NCBI RefSeq assembly: GCF_024055895.1
Contig: NZ_JAMXLE010000001.1
Location: 1,798,001-1,862,000 of the forward strand
Direction: 5' to 3'
DNA length: 64,000 nucleotides
DNA from: Rhizobium sp. L1K21
GTDB lineage: Bacteria > Pseudomonadota > Alphaproteobacteria > Rhizobiales > Rhizobiaceae
The position numbers and the translations under genes were made by a program. Of the stretch, positions 49,502 through 58,662 are shown in pieces (the stretch's first letter is position 1; the number at the start of each line of letters is the position of its first letter). Under the pieces are notes generated by a model, which saw only the letters and a program-made list of their open reading frames with translations, was not told the DNA's origin and ran no database searches.

Positions 49502-49515
49502 TTACGTGCACGTAA
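49502..49515. promoter_or_regulatory. Perfect 14-base palindrome upstream of a hydrolase gene, candidate operator
   Basis: TTACGTGCACGTAA lies 37 bases before the hydrolase ATG at 49552. A half-site-like tacgtaaaa occurs about 30 bases further up (49469). It resembles the TTACGT...ACGTAA operators of MerR-family regulators of the LiuR type, but no such regulator gene is in the window. Confidence 0.45.
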
Positions 49516-49551
49516 ACGTTATAGTCCTCTTGCTCTGGGAGGACTGGATTT

Positions 49552-50421
49552 ATGAACGGGACATCAACCGAGGAGATTTCAATCTCCGCATCGGACGGCT
49601 TCGGCCTGGAAGGCACCCTTTTTCGCGGTGCGGGAAGCGGACCACTGGTGTTAATCTGCGGTGCGACCGCTGTACCGCGCGGCTACTACCGCAATTTTGC
49701 CGAAACGCTCGTCGCCGAGCACGGGTTCAAGGCGGTCTTGACCTTCGACTATAGAGGCACCGGCGGCTATCGCAACACCTCCCTATCGGACCGCGCAATC
49801 AGGATGCGGGATTGGGCTCTACTCGATATCCCTTCCGCATTTGATTATCTCAAAGCGATTGCGCCGGAACATGAGATCGTCGGCATTGGGCAGTCTTACG
49901 GATCGCAGACGCTGGGCCTGAGCGGTCGCGCCGACCAATATTCGCGTTTTGTGATGCTGGCGCCGATGACGGGTTATTGGCGCAACTTCAACGGCGGCTG
50001 GAAAGAATGGCTTCGGATCCGCGTCGTGGGGATGCCCGTTGCAAGTCTCATTGGACACCTCCCCGAATCTTTCGGTCTCGGCAGCCGACTGCCCGGCGGC
50101 GTGTTCCTGGAATGGGGCCGCTGGTGCCTCAAACCGGAATATTTCTTCGACGATAAAACACTCAATGCGCCTGCCATGAGCGCGGCGGTGAAAACCCCGA
50201 TTTTTGCCATCAGTGCCGAAGACGACAATTGGGGGACACCGGCCTCGGAGAATGCCCTTTTGAAATATTACCCCAATGCCAACATCAAACGCTGGAGGAT
50301 CGATCCACGCGAGGCCGGCCACCCGGTCGGCCATCTCGGCTTCTTCCGCTCCAGGTTCAAAGACACGCTCTGGCCGGTCGCGATTGCCTGGCTGAAGCAG
50401 GGAGATTACGTCGCGGCCTGA
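49552..50421 (+). CDS. Alpha/beta hydrolase
   Basis: This 289-residue cytoplasmic protein has the serine-aminopeptidase-like alpha/beta hydrolase fold. The oxyanion strand is PLVLICGATAVPRGYY, FDYRGTGGY follows, then the nucleophile elbow GIGQSYGSQ with Ser. The Asp is probably in SAEDDNWGTP and the His in GHPVGHLGFF. No signal peptide is seen and the substrate is unknown. Its last 16 bases overlap the 3' end of the gene on the opposite strand. The palindrome at 49502 suggests specific control. Confidence 0.85.
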   Translation: MNGTSTEEISISASDGFGLEGTLFRGAGSGPLVLICGATAVPRGYYRNFAETLVAEHGFKAVLTFDYRGTGGYRNTSLSDRAIRMRDWALLDIPSAFDYLKAIAPEHEIVGIGQSYGSQTLGLSGRADQYSRFVMLAPMTGYWRNFNGGWKEWLRIRVVGMPVASLIGHLPESFGLGSRLPGGVFLEWGRWCLKPEYFFDDKTLNAPAMSAAVKTPIFAISAEDDNWGTPASENALLKYYPNANIKRWRIDPREAGHPVGHLGFFRSRFKDTLWPVAIAWLKQGDYVAA

Positions 50422-50798
50422 AGCTTGTTTTTGTATTCAAGTTCTTCAGCCATATGGGTCTGGTTTTTCATGGCTTCGGCGGCAGCGCTTCCATCTGCCT
50501 GGCCTTGGGCAGCGGACTGACCGCCCTCACCCTGCATGCCGCCATCGCCTGCCGCGCGCATTTCAATCATGAGCTTTTCCGCCGACTCCATTCCAGATCG
50601 GTCATTGCTGTCCATCGTAGCGTCGGTCTCAACTGTGTTATCATCTGGTTCGTCGTCGTCCTGCAAAGAGCCAGGTACCATCACTTTTCGCGCATGTTGC
50701 TCGATTAGGCTTGAAAAGTCTTCGGCCTGCTGATGACGACGTTCGGCAGCAGGACTTAAATGGAAATTGAATGCGTTCAGTTCGAATCCAACCTTCAT
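50406..50798 (-). CDS. Small acidic hypothetical protein
   Basis: This 130-residue protein starts at the ATG at 50798 with GGGGAGAAG upstream. It is acidic and helical: an N-terminal helical part (AERRHQQAEDFSSLIEQHARKV), an Asp/Asn-rich linker (QDDDEPDDNTVETDATMD), then a Gly/Ala/Gln-rich, low-complexity C-terminus. No domain is recognised. The 3' ends of this gene and the hydrolase overlap by 16 bases. Confidence 0.6.
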   Translation of the reverse strand: MKVGFELNAFNFHLSPAAERRHQQAEDFSSLIEQHARKVMVPGSLQDDDEPDDNTVETDATMDSNDRSGMESAEKLMIEMRAAGDGGMQGEGGQSAAQGQADGSAAAEAMKNQTHMAEELEYKNKLQAAT

Positions 50799-50906
50799 CG
50801 TGCTTCTCCCCAAAAGAATAAAGGAACGAACACAACTTGCGGTTTCAACCTTGCGCCAAGCTTGGCGAAACGCGGCTAATTACCGCGTGTCGCAAATCTT
50901 AAAATC

Positions 50907-52295
50907 TCAGACGCGCTCGCCATTCTTCACCCGGTAGCTCGGCGAATACATGGTTACAAGCTCTTCCGATGCAGTCGGGTGGACCGCCATGGTGCGATCG
51001 AAGTCGTCCTTCGTGCAGCCCGCCTTGAGGGTAATTCCCAGCAATTGAGCCATTTCGCCGGCCTCATGACCCAGAATATGGGCGCCGACAACCTTTCTGT
51101 CGGCGGCGTTGACGATGAGTTTCATGATCGTCTTCTCATCGCGACCGGAAAGCGTTGCCTTCATGGGGCGGAACTCGGCGCGGTAGACTTCAAGTTCGTC
51201 GTATTTCTCCGCTGCCATCTCTTCCGAAAGGCCTACAGTGCCAATCTCCGGCTGCGAGAAGACCGCAGTCGGAATCAGGTCATGATCCGGCGACGTCGGA
51301 TTGCCCTTGAATTCGGTCTCGATGAAGCACATGGCTTCATGGATGGCGACCGGTGTCAGCTGAACGCGGTCTGTGACATCGCCGATCGCAAAAATCGATG
51401 GAATGTTGGAGCGGGAATATTCATCAACGACGATGGCTCCCTTGTGATCAACTTCGACACCAGCATTTTCCAGACCAAGACCCTTCGTGTTCGGGTCGCG
51501 GCCAAGCGCCAGCATGATCTGGCCGGCAACCAGCTTCTCGCCTGCCCTCGTATGCGCGACCAGAAGCCCGTCATCCGTTTCATTGATCGTTTCGAAAACA
51601 TCCCGCAGGACGATACGGATGCCCTTGGCCTCCATCGCCTTTTGCAGGCCCGCACGCATGTCATTATCGAAGTTGCGCAAAATTTCGTTGCCGCGGTAAA
51701 CCAGTGTGGTTTCAACACCCAGGCCATGGAAAATATTGGCAAACTCGACGGCAATATAACCACCGCCTGCAACGATGATGGATTTGGGCAGTTCCTCCAG
51801 ATGGAATGCCTCGTTTGAAGAGATGCAAAGTTCGTGGCCGGGCAGCGCCTCGTGCGGGTTGGGCGTGCCGCCCACTGCGATGAGGATGCGTTCAGCCGTG
51901 ACATTCTTGTCAAGCGCCGTCAGGCGAACCGTGTGGGCGTCCACCAGCTCTGCGCGGCTTTCGAAAATATCGGCTCCGGCATTGTCCAATCCTTTACGAT
52001 AGAGACCTTCAAGCCTGGTAATTTCCCGATCTTTCGCCGCGACCAGTTTCTTCCAGTCGAAATGGCTTTCGCCAACGCTCCAGCCGAATCCTTCGGCATC
52101 CTCAAAATGTTCAGGATATTGAGAGGCATAGACAAAGAGCTTTTTGGGAACACAGCCGCGGATGACACAGGTTCCGCCATATCTGTACTCTTCTGCAATC
52201 GCGACCTTCTTGCCCATCGCAGCCGCCAGGCGCGCGCTGCGGACGCCACCCGATCCGCCACCGATAACAAAAAGATCGTAATCGTATGAAGACAT
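50907..52295 (-). CDS. gor: Glutathione-disulfide reductase
   Basis: This 462-residue FAD enzyme reduces glutathione disulfide with NADPH. The N-terminal FAD loop is DLFVIGGGSGGVRSARLAA, the redox disulfide is in GGTCVIRGCVPKKLFVYAS (Cys pair), the NADPH-binding part is IIVAGGGYIAVEFANIFHGLG, and the C-terminal active-site His is in RTMAVHPTASEELVTM. Length is standard. It probably defends against oxidative stress. Confidence 0.97.
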   Translation of the reverse strand: MSSYDYDLFVIGGGSGGVRSARLAAAMGKKVAIAEEYRYGGTCVIRGCVPKKLFVYASQYPEHFEDAEGFGWSVGESHFDWKKLVAAKDREITRLEGLYRKGLDNAGADIFESRAELVDAHTVRLTALDKNVTAERILIAVGGTPNPHEALPGHELCISSNEAFHLEELPKSIIVAGGGYIAVEFANIFHGLGVETTLVYRGNEILRNFDNDMRAGLQKAMEAKGIRIVLRDVFETINETDDGLLVAHTRAGEKLVAGQIMLALGRDPNTKGLGLENAGVEVDHKGAIVVDEYSRSNIPSIFAIGDVTDRVQLTPVAIHEAMCFIETEFKGNPTSPDHDLIPTAVFSQPEIGTVGLSEEMAAEKYDELEVYRAEFRPMKATLSGRDEKTIMKLIVNAADRKVVGAHILGHEAGEMAQLLGITLKAGCTKDDFDRTMAVHPTASEELVTMYSPSYRVKNGERV

Positions 52296-52417
52296 GAGCG
52301 GCTCTCCTAATTGAACTGACTAAGATGGGCGAAGTTGTTCTGCTGCATTTGGGATAAGGCATGAAAGGATGCAAGTGCACCGGGCCAAGATCAGCGAAAC
52401 GTGACTAGAATTCACAG

Positions 52418-52449
52418 CAAAAAAGAAGCCCGGCTGAAACCGGGCTTCG
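52418..52449 (-). terminator. Rho-independent terminator after the DUF2059 gene
   Basis: On the minus strand, gaagcccgg pairs with ccgggcttc across a 6-base loop and is followed by TTTTTTT, 20 bases after the DUF2059 stop. Confidence 0.88.
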
Positions 52450-52468
52450 GAAGAATGCGGGCAACGGT

Positions 52469-53053
52469 TCAGTTGCCGGTATTTTGGCCGTCGGTTGCAG
52501 CACCATCGGCCGCCGCAGCGCCGTCAGTTGCAGCAGCGTCGCCTTCCTGCGGCTGAAGATATTTGCGCAGTTCCTTCTCGCTCTCATTGACGAGATCGCG
52601 TTCGATGCCGGCACCCCAGATATCGGCGGCCTTGTACATTTCACGATTGGCGAGCGGAACGTCTTTCAAAAACTTCTGCCCGACATCGGAGCTGAAGAAG
52701 GCGGTGATGGCATTCAACTCTTCGACTGTGAAGGTGCGCGCATAGATGGCAGCAGCTTCCTTTTCGAGATCGCCACGGCGACCAGCCAGAGCCAGCGCAT
52801 TTTCGTCCACCGTACTGACGATGACGTCCTGCTGGTTGGGCGAGGTCTGGATGAAGTTTGCCTTCAAGCGTTCAGCGATCTGCGGCAGGATGTTGTCGAA
52901 GGGTTCAGTCGCGTTGAGAGCATCAAGTGCAGCGCGCGCTGCTTTTTCCTGCTCGGGGGTTATATCTTCGGCACGTGCAATCGAAGCAAACCCGACACCG
53001 GCGACAACCGTTGAAAGGATGACAAAGCGGCCAATATCCGCAAGTTTAATCAT
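52469..53053 (-). CDS. Exported DUF2059 protein
   Basis: This 194-residue protein has a signal peptide (VILSTVVAGVGFASIARA-ED) and a DUF2059 helical domain (about 90-155: YARTFTVEELNAITAFFSSDVGQKFLKDVPLANREMYKAADIWG). The tail is low-complexity (GDAAATDGAAAADGAATDG). The family function is unknown. It lies 19 bases after rpiA, so the two are probably co-transcribed, and ends in a strong terminator. Confidence 0.88.
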   Translation of the reverse strand: MIKLADIGRFVILSTVVAGVGFASIARAEDITPEQEKAARAALDALNATEPFDNILPQIAERLKANFIQTSPNQQDVIVSTVDENALALAGRRGDLEKEAAAIYARTFTVEELNAITAFFSSDVGQKFLKDVPLANREMYKAADIWGAGIERDLVNESEKELRKYLQPQEGDAAATDGAAAADGAATDGQNTGN

Positions 53054-53072
53054 TAGGTTACAATGCTCCCGT

Positions 53073-53765
53073 TTATTTCGTCAGCGTCTTTGCGCCCGCC
53101 GGACCGGCAATAACAGCCAAAGACGCCAGATTGATGAACAAGCCGTGCTCCACGACACCTGGAATGGCATTCAGGCTGTTTGCCAATGCCTCTGCATCAG
53201 GAATGCGGCTAAAAGATGCATCGAGAATAAAGTGGCCGCCATCGGTCATAAACGGCTCGCGGCCATTGTTTCTCAACTCGATTTCACCGCTCAAGCCCAT
53301 GGAGGCGGCCAGCTTCTCAATGGCCATGCGCGTTGACGTCAATCCGAACGGATTGACCTCGATGGGAAGCGGGAAAGCGCCCAGGCAATCGACCACCTTC
53401 GATTCGTCGGCAATCACGATCATCCGCCGGGACGCCGCAGCCACTATCTTCTCCCGCAACAGGGCTCCGCCTCCACCTTTGACAAGACGAAGCTGGTGAT
53501 CGACTTCGTCGGCACCATCAATGGTCAAGTCCAGTTCGGGCAGTTCATCGAGCGATTTCAAGGGTACGCCCAGCTCCAGGCAAAGTCGCGCGGTGCGTTC
53601 GGATGTGGGAACACCCTCGATATTCATGCCTTCGGCGGTTTTTTCGGCCAGCAAGCGCACAAACTCTTCCGCGGTTGAACCTGTACCAATTCCAAGGCGC
53701 ATGCCGTCCTCGACATAGGAGAGCGCCACCTCAGCGGCTTTGATCTTCATTTGGCGGGCGTCCAT
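53073..53765 (-). CDS. rpiA: Ribose-5-phosphate isomerase A
   Basis: This 230-residue enzyme interconverts ribose 5-phosphate and ribulose 5-phosphate in the pentose phosphate pathway. The conserved blocks [18 protein letters not shown] (phosphate loop), [29 protein letters not shown] and ADESKVV follow each other. The open frame extends far upstream but those residues overlap the antisense gph gene; the ATG at 53765 opens the family's usual N-terminus. DUF2059 follows at 19 bases. Confidence 0.96.
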   Translation of the reverse strand: MDARQMKIKAAEVALSYVEDGMRLGIGTGSTAEEFVRLLAEKTAEGMNIEGVPTSERTARLCLELGVPLKSLDELPELDLTIDGADEVDHQLRLVKGGGGALLREKIVAAASRRMIVIADESKVVDCLGAFPLPIEVNPFGLTSTRMAIEKLAASMGLSGEIELRNNGREPFMTDGGHFILDASFSRIPDAEALANSLNAIPGVVEHGLFINLASLAVIAGPAGAKTLTK

Positions 53766-53915
53766 ACGCCAAGTACCCTTCTTCCGTTGCGTTGCCCGCG
53801 CTTTTACACGGGCTTTGAGCCAAACGAAAGCAAAAATGCGCTTTTCTCCCCCGCTGTTGCCTTGCACCCAAAGGGGCAACCGCCTATTGCGAAGAGCAGA
53901 TATTTTTGGGGGCAA

Positions 53916-54599
53916 ATGATGTTGCAGCCGGTCATCGTATTCGATTTGGACGGGACGCTTCTGGATACCGCACCCGGTATCATGGCGAGCCTCAATCATG
54001 TGATTGCGCGCGAAGGCCTTGAGCCGGTGGACTATAAAGACGTCACCTTTCTGGTGGGCCAAGGTGCAAGAGCCACGATTGAGCGGGCCTATGCGCTGCG
54101 CAACGCCGAACTCGATCCGGAAAGGATGCCGGAGCTTCTGGATATTTTCATTGCCCATTATCTCGAGGAGATGCCTGGCGAATGCACACCCTTTCCGGGT
54201 GTCATTGAGGCTCTTGGGCGGCTGAAAGACGAAGGTTTCAAACTGGCGGTCTGCACCAACAAGCTGGAAACGCTGGCGCGTCCGCTGCTGGATCTCATGA
54301 ACATGACGAGCTGGTTTGATGCGATCACGGGTGGAGACACATTCAGCGTCAAGAAACCGGATCCTGGTCACCTGCTCGGGACGATTGCGGCTGCGGGAGG
54401 CACGTTTCCTCATGCCGTGATGATCGGCGACAGCATCAACGATATCAAGGCAGCGGCCAATGCGCACATCCCGTCCATCGGGGTGCCGTTCGGCTATACC
54501 GATCTGCCCATTGAGACATTTTCGCCCACGCATGTCATCCAGCATTTCGATGAGCTGACTGTCGATCTCGTTCGCCAGTTGCTGACGCCAAAAGGCTGA
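53916..54599 (+). CDS. gph: Phosphoglycolate phosphatase
   Basis: This 227-residue HAD-superfamily hydrolase removes phosphate from 2-phosphoglycolate. The HAD motifs are [11 protein letters not shown] (nucleophile Asp), [20 protein letters not shown] (Lys) and [11 protein letters not shown]. The ATG at 53916 follows GGGGGC and is chosen over longer starts that overlap rpiA's leader. It is divergent from rpiA. Substrate assignment rests on the gph-like sequence. Confidence 0.9.
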   Translation: MMLQPVIVFDLDGTLLDTAPGIMASLNHVIAREGLEPVDYKDVTFLVGQGARATIERAYALRNAELDPERMPELLDIFIAHYLEEMPGECTPFPGVIEALGRLKDEGFKLAVCTNKLETLARPLLDLMNMTSWFDAITGGDTFSVKKPDPGHLLGTIAAAGGTFPHAVMIGDSINDIKAAANAHIPSIGVPFGYTDLPIETFSPTHVIQHFDELTVDLVRQLLTPKG

Positions 54600-54627
54600 A
54601 CGTTCACGGTGATGTCACCTATCGGGA

Positions 54628-54668
54628 TATAAAGAAGCCGGCCGCGATTGCGCGCGACCGGCTCTCTT
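54628..54668 (-). terminator. Probable terminator between gph and the L,D-transpeptidase gene
   Basis: A stem of about 11-13 base pairs with one mismatch (agccggccgcg / cgcgcgaccggct) lies between the two convergent genes. On the minus strand it is followed by TTCTTTAT, so it can end the transpeptidase transcript and possibly gph. Confidence 0.6.
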
Positions 54669-54690
54669 GTGGCTCATGACTGATCAGGCA

Positions 54691-56517
54691 TCAGACGTTT
54701 GAATGGCGTTCCTTGTCGGTCGCATCGATCGCCCGCTGCAGGTATTCGTCACGCTTGTAGACATCCTCGAAATACTCGACCTTGCCGTCTTTGTCCGGCC
54801 AGGCGGTGAAATAGGCGACATAGACAGGGATCTTGTGCGGAACATTGACCTGCTTGTTCTGGCCATCGGCGATCTGGCGGGCAATTTCGCCCTCGCCCAC
54901 ACCCAGAACCGCACTGGCCATCGCGCGCGGATCGGCCAGACGCACGCAGCCGTGGCTCAGCGCACGAACGTCGCGTTTGAAAAAGCTCTTGGACGGCGTG
55001 TCATGCATATAGATGGCGTGCGAATTGGGAAAGAGGATCTTCAACTCACCCAGCGCGTTGCTGTTTCCGGGCGGCTGGCGAACATCGACGCTTGCGGTCT
55101 TGTACCAGTCAACGGAGGTGGAGCTGACGCGGCGGCCCTGATAGGAGACTTCATAGCCGAGACGGTCCAGATAAGACGGGTCCTGACGCAGCTTGGGCAG
55201 CATCTCGTTGACGATGATCGAGCGTGGAACGCCCCAATAGGGGTTGAACTCGACAGTCTCGATCTCGTCCTGGAAGAAATAGGTCTGGTTGCTCGTCTTG
55301 CCGATCACGACGCGCATGGAAAGCTGTTCCTTGCCGTCCTGGAAATAATAGGCCTGGTAGGCAGGCTCATTGATGAATACGCGGCGGTCGCCAAGCTCGT
55401 TCGGCAGCCAGCGCGCACGCTCCATGGCGTAAACGACCTTGTTGTACCGGTCCTGGATACTGTCGCCGCCCACGAGCTTGCGGATTGTTGCCGGTCCGAC
55501 AACGCCATCGGGATGCAAGCCCTTTTCCTTCTGGAAGGCTTCAACAAGCTCCACCAGCGGCTGGGAATATTCATCCGTCTGCTTGTAATCGGCGAGCGTC
55601 AAAGCATGTTCGAGCTTGAGATCGTCCGAGGCGTTCTTCACGATGCCCTTGACGACGTTCTGAAGCTGATCGCTGGAACGGCCGGGTTTGATCAGCGTGC
55701 CATCGGCAATCTCAACGCGGTCATCGGGATCGCCCATTTCCTGTTTCAGGCGGGCAAGCTCGGCGACAAGTTCTTCGAAATGCTTGCTCTTCGGCACCCG
55801 GTAAGCGAGATAACGGTCAACGCGGGCTGCATTTTTCAGGATCTTGATATCGGTCGCCAAATCAACGCTCTTGCGCTTGAAATCGTGGTAGCCGGAAATC
55901 CTGTTTGGATCGATGCGACCGCGCTGGTTGTCCTGAATATACATCAGTGCTGCGGCGGTGAGCTTGAATTCGAAAGTCGCGAGCTGCTGACGGCGCTGAA
56001 CCGCGTCACCGGTCAGATCGGGCATTTCAACGGCGTAATCCTGCGGGTCGAGGCCAACTTCATCAGCTTTTGCAAGCTGATCCATTGCCGCTTTGGCCCG
56101 ATCGAGAACAGCATCGCCTTCGATCCAGAGATAGTCGGCTTCGCTCTGATAATAGGCTTCCATCACCTTCGCGATATCGCCATCTGTCTTCACGATAATC
56201 GGCAGACTGGCGGCTTCGGGGGTCGCAGAATCATTGGAAACGGAACCCGTGACCATCGGCTCGACGAAGGCTGGAATATTCAAGGCACGGAAGCTATCGG
56301 CCTTGTAAGTGTAGTAACGCGGCGACGAAACACGTGAAATCGGCTCTGGATCAACATCCACGGTCTCGCGCCCGTCCCGGCTGGAGGTCTTTTCTGAGCC
56401 GGTGTTGCCCCGCAGCAGGTCCAAAAGTGTTCGTGCTGCATTCGCGTCGCTCGGCTGCGCCGCTGCTATCGTGCAGGTCGCCAAGGCCATCGCCGCTGCT
56501 TTCGTCATCAATTTCAT
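54691..56517 (-). CDS. Exported L,D-transpeptidase (YcbB type)
   Basis: This 608-residue protein has a signal peptide (about 1-27). A helical domain follows, then a peptidoglycan-binding repeat (LVELVEAFQKEKGLHPDGVVGPATIRKLVGG) and a YkuD L,D-transpeptidase domain. The catalytic motif is clear: HAIYMHDTPSKSFFKRDVRALSHGCVRLADP with the His and nucleophile Cys. It should form 3-3 cross-links in peptidoglycan or attach proteins to it. The length and layout match the large YcbB/LdtD-type enzymes. Confidence 0.93.
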   Translation of the reverse strand: MKLMTKAAAMALATCTIAAAQPSDANAARTLLDLLRGNTGSEKTSSRDGRETVDVDPEPISRVSSPRYYTYKADSFRALNIPAFVEPMVTGSVSNDSATPEAASLPIIVKTDGDIAKVMEAYYQSEADYLWIEGDAVLDRAKAAMDQLAKADEVGLDPQDYAVEMPDLTGDAVQRRQQLATFEFKLTAAALMYIQDNQRGRIDPNRISGYHDFKRKSVDLATDIKILKNAARVDRYLAYRVPKSKHFEELVAELARLKQEMGDPDDRVEIADGTLIKPGRSSDQLQNVVKGIVKNASDDLKLEHALTLADYKQTDEYSQPLVELVEAFQKEKGLHPDGVVGPATIRKLVGGDSIQDRYNKVVYAMERARWLPNELGDRRVFINEPAYQAYYFQDGKEQLSMRVVIGKTSNQTYFFQDEIETVEFNPYWGVPRSIIVNEMLPKLRQDPSYLDRLGYEVSYQGRRVSSTSVDWYKTASVDVRQPPGNSNALGELKILFPNSHAIYMHDTPSKSFFKRDVRALSHGCVRLADPRAMASAVLGVGEGEIARQIADGQNKQVNVPHKIPVYVAYFTAWPDKDGKVEYFEDVYKRDEYLQRAIDATDKERHSNV

Positions 56518-56828
56518 AATCTAAAGCTTCCTCGTCATGTTTGTTGCGGCACCCCAATATCCGAACCGGCGCAAACACTATCCGATCACCGGCGGAATAG
56601 AAAGGATACGGCTGGGGCGCGCGCTTTATTCTGAGCGCAAAATCCCAGTGGCAGGCATAGGGCCGCGATGGCAAAGCCTTGCCTAAACAATTGATAAATA
56701 TGCAGCCTTAAATTTGACTTAACAATCCTGTGGCAGGGCGACCACATGGCGAACAAAAAATTGTGACCGGAAAGCGGCAAAAGCCCTTATGCTGCTGCGT
56801 TCTGGCGCTCTGCTTGCGTCCGTAGTGG

Positions 56829-57000
56829 CTAAAGGCAGAACGCCCATGCCAGAACGGCACCGGCAAACCGCGAGAGCACAAAAATGGGCATATCGAGTGG
56901 GCGAATTCCGGCAAGCGTACTGGAAAAGCTGCGGGCCAATGTAACCGCCGGCTTGACGAAAGACGCGGACGCCGTGAACCAATAGCGCGGCCATCGCACT
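56829..57000 (-). pseudogene. C-terminal remnant of an aquaporin-family channel
   Basis: The minus strand reads RYWFTASASFVKPAVTLARSFSSTLAGIRPLDMPIFVLSRFAGAVLAW. This follows the second NPA region of MIP/aquaglyceroporin-type channels, usually FTASTSFANPAVTLAR. The NPA motif is changed to KPA, no N-terminal half is found upstream and a stop follows soon after. I read it as a decayed gene. The rest of the 56518-57139 gap holds no other gene I can support. Confidence 0.6.
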
Positions 57001-57139
57001 CTTCTTTTCCTTATTTCCAAAAGAAGCTTTCAATCTTTTTTTCACTTTTCAACTTCTGCCTGCGGAAAAGCGTGCCTATATTTGTCTCATAAAATCAAAT
57101 CCCCATCGCTAAATCCCAATCCATTCCCAGGAGACTATT

Positions 57140-58525
57140 ATGACGGCGACCCGCAAGGAGACGGACACATTCGGCACGATTGACGTTGCAAAGGACAAAT
57201 ACTGGGGGGCGCAGGCGGAGCGATCGCTGACGAATTTCAAGATTGGCTGGGAGAAGCAGCCGCATGCCATTATCAGCGCGCTGGGCCTGATCAAGGAAGC
57301 TGCGGCGCGCACCAATATGCGGCTTGGTGTTCTCGAACCCGAAATTGGCGATGTGATTGTCAAAGCCGCGCGCGAAGTCTCATCCGGCAAGCTTTCCGAG
57401 CACTTTCCGCTTTCGGTCTGGCAAACAGGCTCCGGCACGCAAACCAATATGAATGTCAACGAGGTCATTTCCAATCGCGCCATTGAAATCCTGGGCGGCA
57501 AGATGGGATCGAAGAAGCCGGTTCACCCGAATGACCATGTGAATATGAGTCAATCTTCCAACGACACGTTTCCAACCGCCATGCATGTGGCGGCGGCGAT
57601 GGAGATCAACGGGCATCTGCTGCCGGCGCTGGGGGAGCTGCACATCGCACTCAACAACAAGGCCAAGGAATTTGCCCACATCATCAAGATCGGCCGCACG
57701 CATACGCAGGATGCGACGCCGCTGACGCTCGGCCAGGAGTTTTCCGGCTATTGCGCGCAAGTTGGTACCGCCATTCGTAACATCCGCGCGACAATGCCCG
57801 GATTGATGGATCTGGCGCAGGGCGGCACGGCTGTCGGCACAGGGCTGAATACACCGGAAGGCTTTGCCGATCTGGTTGCGGCCCAGATTGCGGAACTAAC
57901 CGGCCTTCCCTTTGTGAGCGCGCCGAACAAGTTCGAAGTGATGGCTGCGCATGACGCCATGGTTTTTGCCCATGGAGCGATCAACGCTGCAGCGGCGGCA
58001 CTTTTCAAAATTGCCAATGATATCCGTTTTCTTGGCTCGGGTCCCCGCGCCGGTCTTGGCGAATTGTCGCTTCCCGAAAACGAACCGGGATCATCGATCA
58101 TGCCCGGCAAAGTGAACCCCACGCAGGCTGAAGCCCTGACGCAGGTGGCAGCGCATATATTCGGAAACCATGCCGCCATTACCTTTGCCGGCAGCCAGGG
58201 CCATTTCGAATTGAACGTCTACAATCCGATGATGGCCTATAATTTCCTGCAGTCGGTGCAACTGCTCGGCGACGCCGCCCTCTCGTTCACCGAACATTGC
58301 GTCAACGGCATTGTAGCGCGCGAGGACAATATCAAGGCAGGGCTGGAGCGCTCGCTGATGCTGGTGACCGCGCTCGCCCCCAAGATCGGTTACGACAATG
58401 CGGCCAATATCGCCAAGGCGGCCCACAAGAACGGCACGACGCTTCGCGAAGAGGCGCTGAAAAGCGGTCTCGTGAGTGCAGCCGATTACGACACGATCGT
58501 GCGGCCGGAGAAGATGATCGGGTAA
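57140..58525 (+). CDS. fumC: Fumarate hydratase, class II
   Basis: This 461-residue, oxygen-stable fumarase interconverts fumarate and malate in the citric acid cycle. The signature [13 protein letters not shown] is present, and so are [36 protein letters not shown] and [20 protein letters not shown]. The ATG at 57140 follows CCCAGGAG. A class I fumarase gene follows 137 bases downstream on the same strand. Confidence 0.97.
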   Translation: MTATRKETDTFGTIDVAKDKYWGAQAERSLTNFKIGWEKQPHAIISALGLIKEAAARTNMRLGVLEPEIGDVIVKAAREVSSGKLSEHFPLSVWQTGSGTQTNMNVNEVISNRAIEILGGKMGSKKPVHPNDHVNMSQSSNDTFPTAMHVAAAMEINGHLLPALGELHIALNNKAKEFAHIIKIGRTHTQDATPLTLGQEFSGYCAQVGTAIRNIRATMPGLMDLAQGGTAVGTGLNTPEGFADLVAAQIAELTGLPFVSAPNKFEVMAAHDAMVFAHGAINAAAAALFKIANDIRFLGSGPRAGLGELSLPENEPGSSIMPGKVNPTQAEALTQVAAHIFGNHAAITFAGSQGHFELNVYNPMMAYNFLQSVQLLGDAALSFTEHCVNGIVAREDNIKAGLERSLMLVTALAPKIGYDNAANIAKAAHKNGTTLREEALKSGLVSAADYDTIVRPEKMIG

Positions 58526-58662
58526 AATTCGCCATCGCCGCAAGATCGACTGCAAACTAAACCGTTTGAATGTTTGCGGGCCGATCTTGTGGCAATTGCA
58601 TTTTAAATATCAGGCCGTTAGACAGTCTTCACCTCATCTGAGACACCGGAGACTTTACGCAC

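Noticed and set aside
53073-54545. A 490-codon minus-strand frame ending in rpiA, as a possible fusion protein
   Set aside because: The extra 260 codons run antisense through gph and carry no domain; the ATG at 53765 gives the normal RpiA length.
54703-56337. A 544-codon frame on the plus strand
   Set aside because: Antisense to the L,D-transpeptidase gene; no domain and no ribosome site.
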